A stretch of DNA of 64,000 bases from assembly GCF_004011175.1 (NCBI RefSeq), contig NZ_RQXX01000001.1:62001-126000 (forward strand), given 5' to 3'. Position numbers and translations under genes: made by a program. The notes under the pieces are model-generated. The model saw nothing but the letters and a program-made list of their open reading frames with translations, did not search any database and was not told the origin of the DNA. Positions 60,654 to 64,000 of this stretch are shown here, piece after piece. This stretch comes from Mesobaculum littorinae. Lineage in GTDB: Bacteria > Pseudomonadota > Alphaproteobacteria > Rhodobacterales > Rhodobacteraceae. Position 1 is the stretch's first letter. Each line of letters opens with the position of its first letter.

Positions 60654-61720
60654 CGAGTTACCTGACCCTCAGCGGCGTCAACAAGCAGTATGGCGCCTTC
60701 ACCGCGCTCGATCATGTCGACCTGGACGTCGAGAAAGGCGAGTTCGTGACCTTCCTCGGGCCCTCGGGGTCGGGCAAGACGACGACGCTGATGATCATCG
60801 CGGGGTTCGAGGACGCGACCGACGGCGCGGTCGAAGTCGCCGGCCAGTCGCTGGCGGGGCTTGCGCCGCAGGACCGCAACATCGGCATCGTGTTCCAGAA
60901 CTATGCCCTGTTCCCGCACAAGACCGCGGCCGAGAACGTCTATTTCCCGCTGCAGATGCGCAGCGTGAAACGCGCCGAAGGACTGGCCCGGGCCGAGGAG
61001 ATGCTGACGCTCGTCGGGCTGGAGGGGTTCGGCCACCGCTATCCGAAAGAGCTTTCGGGCGGTCAGCAGCAGCGCGTGGCGCTGGCCCGCGCGCTGGTCT
61101 TCGAACCCGACCTGCTGCTGCTCGACGAACCTCTGGGCGCGCTCGACAAGAACCTGCGCGAGCAGATGCAGATCGAGATCAAGCGCATCCAGCGCAAGCT
61201 GGGCGTGACCACGATCTTCGTCACCCACGACCAGTCCGAGGCGATGTCGATGTCCGATCGGATCGTTGTGTTCGACAAGGGCAACATCCAGCAGGCGGGC
61301 CGGCCGCTGGACATCTACCACCGGCCGCAGACGCGCTTCGTCGCGGACTTCATCGGCGAGACGAACCTGTTCGACGCGACCGTCACGGACGCCGCCGCCC
61401 GCCGCGCGCAAAGTCCCGTGCTGGGCGAGGTGAGCTATGCCGCCGAGGGTCTGCCGGCGCTGGCCGACGGGCAGGAGGTGGCGCTGGTCCTGCGGCCCGA
61501 GCAGATGAAGCTTAGCCGGGATCCGGTGCCGGGGCGCATGAACGCGGCGATGACGGTCGAAACCATCGTGAACTTCGGCGACAGCGCCCTGGTGATCGGG
61601 CGCCATGGCGGCACCCCGATCCGCGTGCGGCTGCACGGGGCCGACGTGGTGATCCTGAAGGAGGGCGACGCCGCGACCGTCAGCTGGACCGAGGACGCCG
61701 TCTACGTGGTGACCCGATGA
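60650..61720 (+). CDS. ABC transporter ATP-binding protein, PotA type
   Basis: A 356-aa importer ATPase: Walker [18 protein letters not shown] signature, LLLLDEPLGALD Walker B and a C-terminal TOBE domain (VLRPEQM onward). ATG overlaps the permease stop and its stop overlaps the RidA-like gene start. Confidence 0.92.
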   Translation: MTSYLTLSGVNKQYGAFTALDHVDLDVEKGEFVTFLGPSGSGKTTTLMIIAGFEDATDGAVEVAGQSLAGLAPQDRNIGIVFQNYALFPHKTAAENVYFPLQMRSVKRAEGLARAEEMLTLVGLEGFGHRYPKELSGGQQQRVALARALVFEPDLLLLDEPLGALDKNLREQMQIEIKRIQRKLGVTTIFVTHDQSEAMSMSDRIVVFDKGNIQQAGRPLDIYHRPQTRFVADFIGETNLFDATVTDAAARRAQSPVLGEVSYAAEGLPALADGQEVALVLRPEQMKLSRDPVPGRMNAAMTVETIVNFGDSALVIGRHGGTPIRVRLHGADVVILKEGDAATVSWTEDAVYVVTR

Positions 61721-62109
61721 GCGACGATATCCTTCGCCTGTCGCCCTCGGCCCGCGCGTCGCTGGCGACGGTGGCGGGGGGCAACGGCTACTTCGCCGTC
61801 ACGCCCGATGCGCCCTATGACCCCGACCTCGGCGCCGCCGATCAGGCCCGCCAGCTGCTGGCCAAGGCCGAGGCGCGGTTGCGGGCCATCGGATCGGCGC
61901 GCGACAGGCTTCTGTTCGTGGCGATCCTTTTGCGCGACATCGGCGACGTGGCCGAGGTCAACGCGGTGTGGGACGAATGGCTCGACGGTGTCGCGCCGCC
62001 CGCTCGCGCGTGTTTCGAAGCCGCGCTGGCCAGCCCCGCGATGAAGGTCGAGATGGTGATGATCGCCCGCGCCACGGGCGCGCCGGCAAAAGACGCCCCC
62101 GCCGCGTAA
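61717..62109 (+). CDS. RidA/YjgF-family protein
   Basis: A 130-aa protein of the Rid superfamily, which deaminates reactive enamines/imines from amino-acid metabolism. The ILLRDIGDVAEVNAVWDEW region matches family members (LRDxxDFxxxNxVW). The C-terminal half has ARACFEAALASPAMKVEMVM instead of the canonical RidA motif, so it probably belongs to a Rid1-7 subgroup. It is the last intact gene of the importer operon, starting at ATGA. Confidence 0.8.
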   Translation: MSDDILRLSPSARASLATVAGGNGYFAVTPDAPYDPDLGAADQARQLLAKAEARLRAIGSARDRLLFVAILLRDIGDVAEVNAVWDEWLDGVAPPARACFEAALASPAMKVEMVMIARATGAPAKDAPAA

Positions 62110-62149
62110 GCGATGCGCACCGCCCCCCGTCGCCGACCACGACACCGGC

Positions 62150-62818
62150 GTCGTTATCGGAGCTGTCGCTGGGGCCTGCGCTGTCGGCGGCCCAGGCGAT
62201 CTGGCCCGGGGTCTATGCAGGCGCCACGCGCACGGGGGCGCGACGCCCTTGCCCGTCGGAGCGGGCGGTATCTCCCTTCTGGTGGGGCAGGTCCGCTACG
62301 GCGGCGCGGCCACGCAGGACAGGTTCGCCGCCACTTTGATGGCCGCCATCGAGGACGGGATCGTCGCCGACGCGGTGATAGCCGGGTCGGGGCGCGAGGC
62401 GACGGCCCTCTGGCAACTGCGCAAGGCCTGCACCGAGTGGTGCTTTGCCCAAGGCAGGCTGGTGCCGCACGACATCAGCCTGCCGCCGATGCACCTGCCT
62501 GCCTTCTGCGCCCGCGCGGCCGGGATCGTGGCCGCGATCGACCCGGGGGCACGCAGCCACATCTATGGCCACCTTGGCGACGGCAACCTGCATAACCTCG
62601 TGCAGACTGCAGAGGGCGCGGCGGTTTCCGAGGCGGTAAATGCGTTGGTGGTCGAGATGGGCGGATCGGTCACGGCCGAGCCTGGCATGGGGCGGGGCAA
62701 GGCCCGCTGGCTGCCGCTGGTGGCCGATGCTCCGGGCATCGCCGCGATGGCGCGGCTGAAGGCGGCATTCGACCCCAGGGGTATCCTCAACCCCCGCCGG
62801 GTGCTGGGCGCCGGTTGA
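62150..62818 (+). pseudogene. frameshifted C-terminal remnant of an FAD-linked oxidase
   Basis: The C-terminal oxidase domain of a GlcD/D-lactate-dehydrogenase-like flavoprotein survives in two frames. The first (to about 62246) reads LSLGPALSAAQAIWPGVYAG, like the family's LSAFExMWxxFY; the second (from about 62249) continues PVGAGGISLLVGQVRYGG and includes DAVIAGSGREATALWQLRK, FGHLGDGNLH-like YGHLGDGNLHNLV and LNPRRVL. The join is at CCCTTGCCC, a one-base shift. The N-terminal FAD-binding domain is absent. The N-terminal border is approximate. Confidence 0.7.
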
Positions 62819-62877
62819 AACCGGACGGGGCGACCCGCGCGCCCACGCCCCGCGACCGGCGCGGCCACCGGTCAGGC

Positions 62878-64000
62878 TTAGCCCAGAGCGCGCCAGCCGA
62901 TGTCGCGGCGCACGAAGCCTTCGGGCCAGTCGATCCCGTCGACCAGCGCGTAGGCCCGCGCCTGAGCCTCGGCCAGCGTCGCACCGCGCGCGGTCGCGCC
63001 CAGAACCCGGCCGCCCGCGGCTTCGATCTTGCCGCCCTCGGCCCGGGTGCCCGCGTGGAACACCATGTGCGCGGCATCCTCGGGCAGGGTGTCGAGCCCG
63101 CGGATCTCGGTCCCCTTTTCATAGGCGCCGGGATAGCCGCGCGCGGCCATCACCACGCAGACCGCGTGATCCTCGGCCCAGGTCACCTGCATGTCGCCCA
63201 GACGCCCCTCGGCCACCGCCTGCATCAGGTCCAGCGCCTGCGCCCCCAGCCGCATCATCAGGGCCTGGCATTCGGGGTCGCCGAAGCGGACGTTGTATTC
63301 CACCAGCCGCGGCGCGCCGTTGTCGATCATCAGCCCGACATAGAGCACGCCGCGATAGGGCGTCCCGCGGCGGGCCATCTCGGCCATGGTGGGGCGCACG
63401 ATGTCGTCCAGCGCCCGCGTCGACACCGCGTCGGTCATCACCGGGGCAGGGGAATAGGCGCCCATGCCGCCGGTGTTGGGACCGGTGTCGCCGTCGCCCA
63501 CACGCTTGTGGTCCTGCGCGGTGCCAAATGGCAGCACCGTGTCGCCGTCGACCAGCACGAAGAACGATGCCTCCTCGCCGCGCATCATCTCCTCGATCAC
63601 CACCGCGGCGCCCGCCGCGCCGAAGCTGCCCGCGAACATGTCGTCAAGCGCGGCCAGCGCCTCGGCCTCGGTTTCGGCCACGACGACGCCCTTGCCCGCG
63701 GCAAGGCCATCCGCCTTGACCACGATGGGCGCACCCTTCGCGCGCACGTAGGCCTGCGCGGGCTCCAGCGCCTCGAACCGTGCCCAGGCTGCGGTGGGGG
63801 CGCCGGCGGCGTCGCAGATCTCTTTGGTGAAGGTCTTCGAGGTTTCCAGCCGGGCGGCCGCTGCCGAGGGGCCGAAGACGGCGATCCCGGCCTGCGCCAG
63901 CGTATCGGCGACCCCGGCTTCGAGCGGCGCCTCGGGCCCGATGATGACAAGGTCGATCGCCTCGGCCTCGGCGAATTCGGTCACGGCGCCGCCGTCGAGG
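62878..64000 (-). CDS. purD: phosphoribosylamine--glycine ligase, N-terminus off the window
   Basis: The second step of purine synthesis, an ATP-grasp enzyme. The visible 374 codons include [30 protein letters not shown]-like [26 protein letters not shown] and [13 protein letters not shown], and end with the C-terminal domain ([11 protein letters not shown]). About 50 N-terminal residues, including the GGGGREHAL motif, lie beyond the right edge. No start is therefore given. It converges on the oxidase remnant. Confidence 0.95.
   Translation of the reverse strand, partial: LDGGAVTEFAEAEAIDLVIIGPEAPLEAGVADTLAQAGIAVFGPSAAAARLETSKTFTKEICDAAGAPTAAWARFEALEPAQAYVRAKGAPIVVKADGLAAGKGVVVAETEAEALAALDDMFAGSFGAAGAAVVIEEMMRGEEASFFVLVDGDTVLPFGTAQDHKRVGDGDTGPNTGGMGAYSPAPVMTDAVSTRALDDIVRPTMAEMARRGTPYRGVLYVGLMIDNGAPRLVEYNVRFGDPECQALMMRLGAQALDLMQAVAEGRLGDMQVTWAEDHAVCVVMAARGYPGAYEKGTEIRGLDTLPEDAAHMVFHAGTRAEGGKIEAAGGRVLGATARGATLAEAQARAYALVDGIDWPEGFVRRDIGWRALG

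Overview
The window is GC-rich DNA (about two thirds G+C by eye) from an alphaproteobacterium, most likely a member of the Rhodobacterales (Rhodobacteraceae/Paracoccaceae). Evidence for this is a GcrA cell-cycle regulator next to argD-argF, a PhaZ/PhaC/PhaP/PhaR polyhydroxyalkanoate locus with CTGC-N3-GCAG operators, an omega-transaminase that closely resembles the characterised Paracoccus denitrificans enzyme (recalled, not searched), and a proteobacterial-type MntR. It reads as ordinary chromosome: no tRNA, rRNA, insertion sequence, phage or CRISPR array was recognised.

Layout. 0-2.2 kb: the 5' end of a D-aminopeptidase gene, an isoaspartyl peptidase/asparaginase and a thiopurine methyltransferase. 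2.2-7.1 kb: a manganese/zinc-type ABC importer (mntABCD) with mntR upstream and two matching operators. 7.4-15.3 kb: a seven-gene, tightly overlapping operon (binding protein, two permeases, ATPase, tandem-domain glycerophosphodiesterase, LacI regulator, inositol-phosphatase-like enzyme) behind a 14-bp palindrome; it probably imports and degrades a glycerophosphodiester. 15.7-22.5 kb: MscS channel, ZinT, GcrA, an ABC-2 permease, argD, argF and a small conserved protein. 22.7-33.8 kb: housekeeping genes (gnd, hrpB, rpmB, cobB, acyP, lepA) with a Cys-rich protein, a small lipoprotein and stress/membrane proteins. 33.9-38.4 kb: a cold-shock protein, a bufferin (bufABC) metallophore operon and thrS. 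38.6-44.7 kb: a hydrolase, a decayed penicillin-binding-protein gene and the PHA storage locus. 44.9-53.4 kb: omega-transaminase, GFA protein, a davT-gcdH-davD-like operon for 5-aminovalerate/glutarate, an XRE-cupin regulator and a ThDP enzyme. 53.7-62.1 kb: a coupled operon starting with an IclR regulator and continuing with two unrecognised proteins (563 and 229 aa), an atypical M19 dipeptidase, a polyamine/opine-type ABC importer and a RidA-like protein; a frameshifted FAD-oxidase remnant follows, then purD runs off the right edge.

The best candidate for an undescribed system is the 53.7-62.1 kb operon: the order regulator, two orphan cytoplasmic proteins, altered dipeptidase, importer and RidA suggests uptake and processing of a specific N-acylated or dipeptide-like amine. 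The second candidate is the glycerophosphodiester operon with a double-GDPD enzyme. The bufferin operon belongs to a recently described family rather than a new one.
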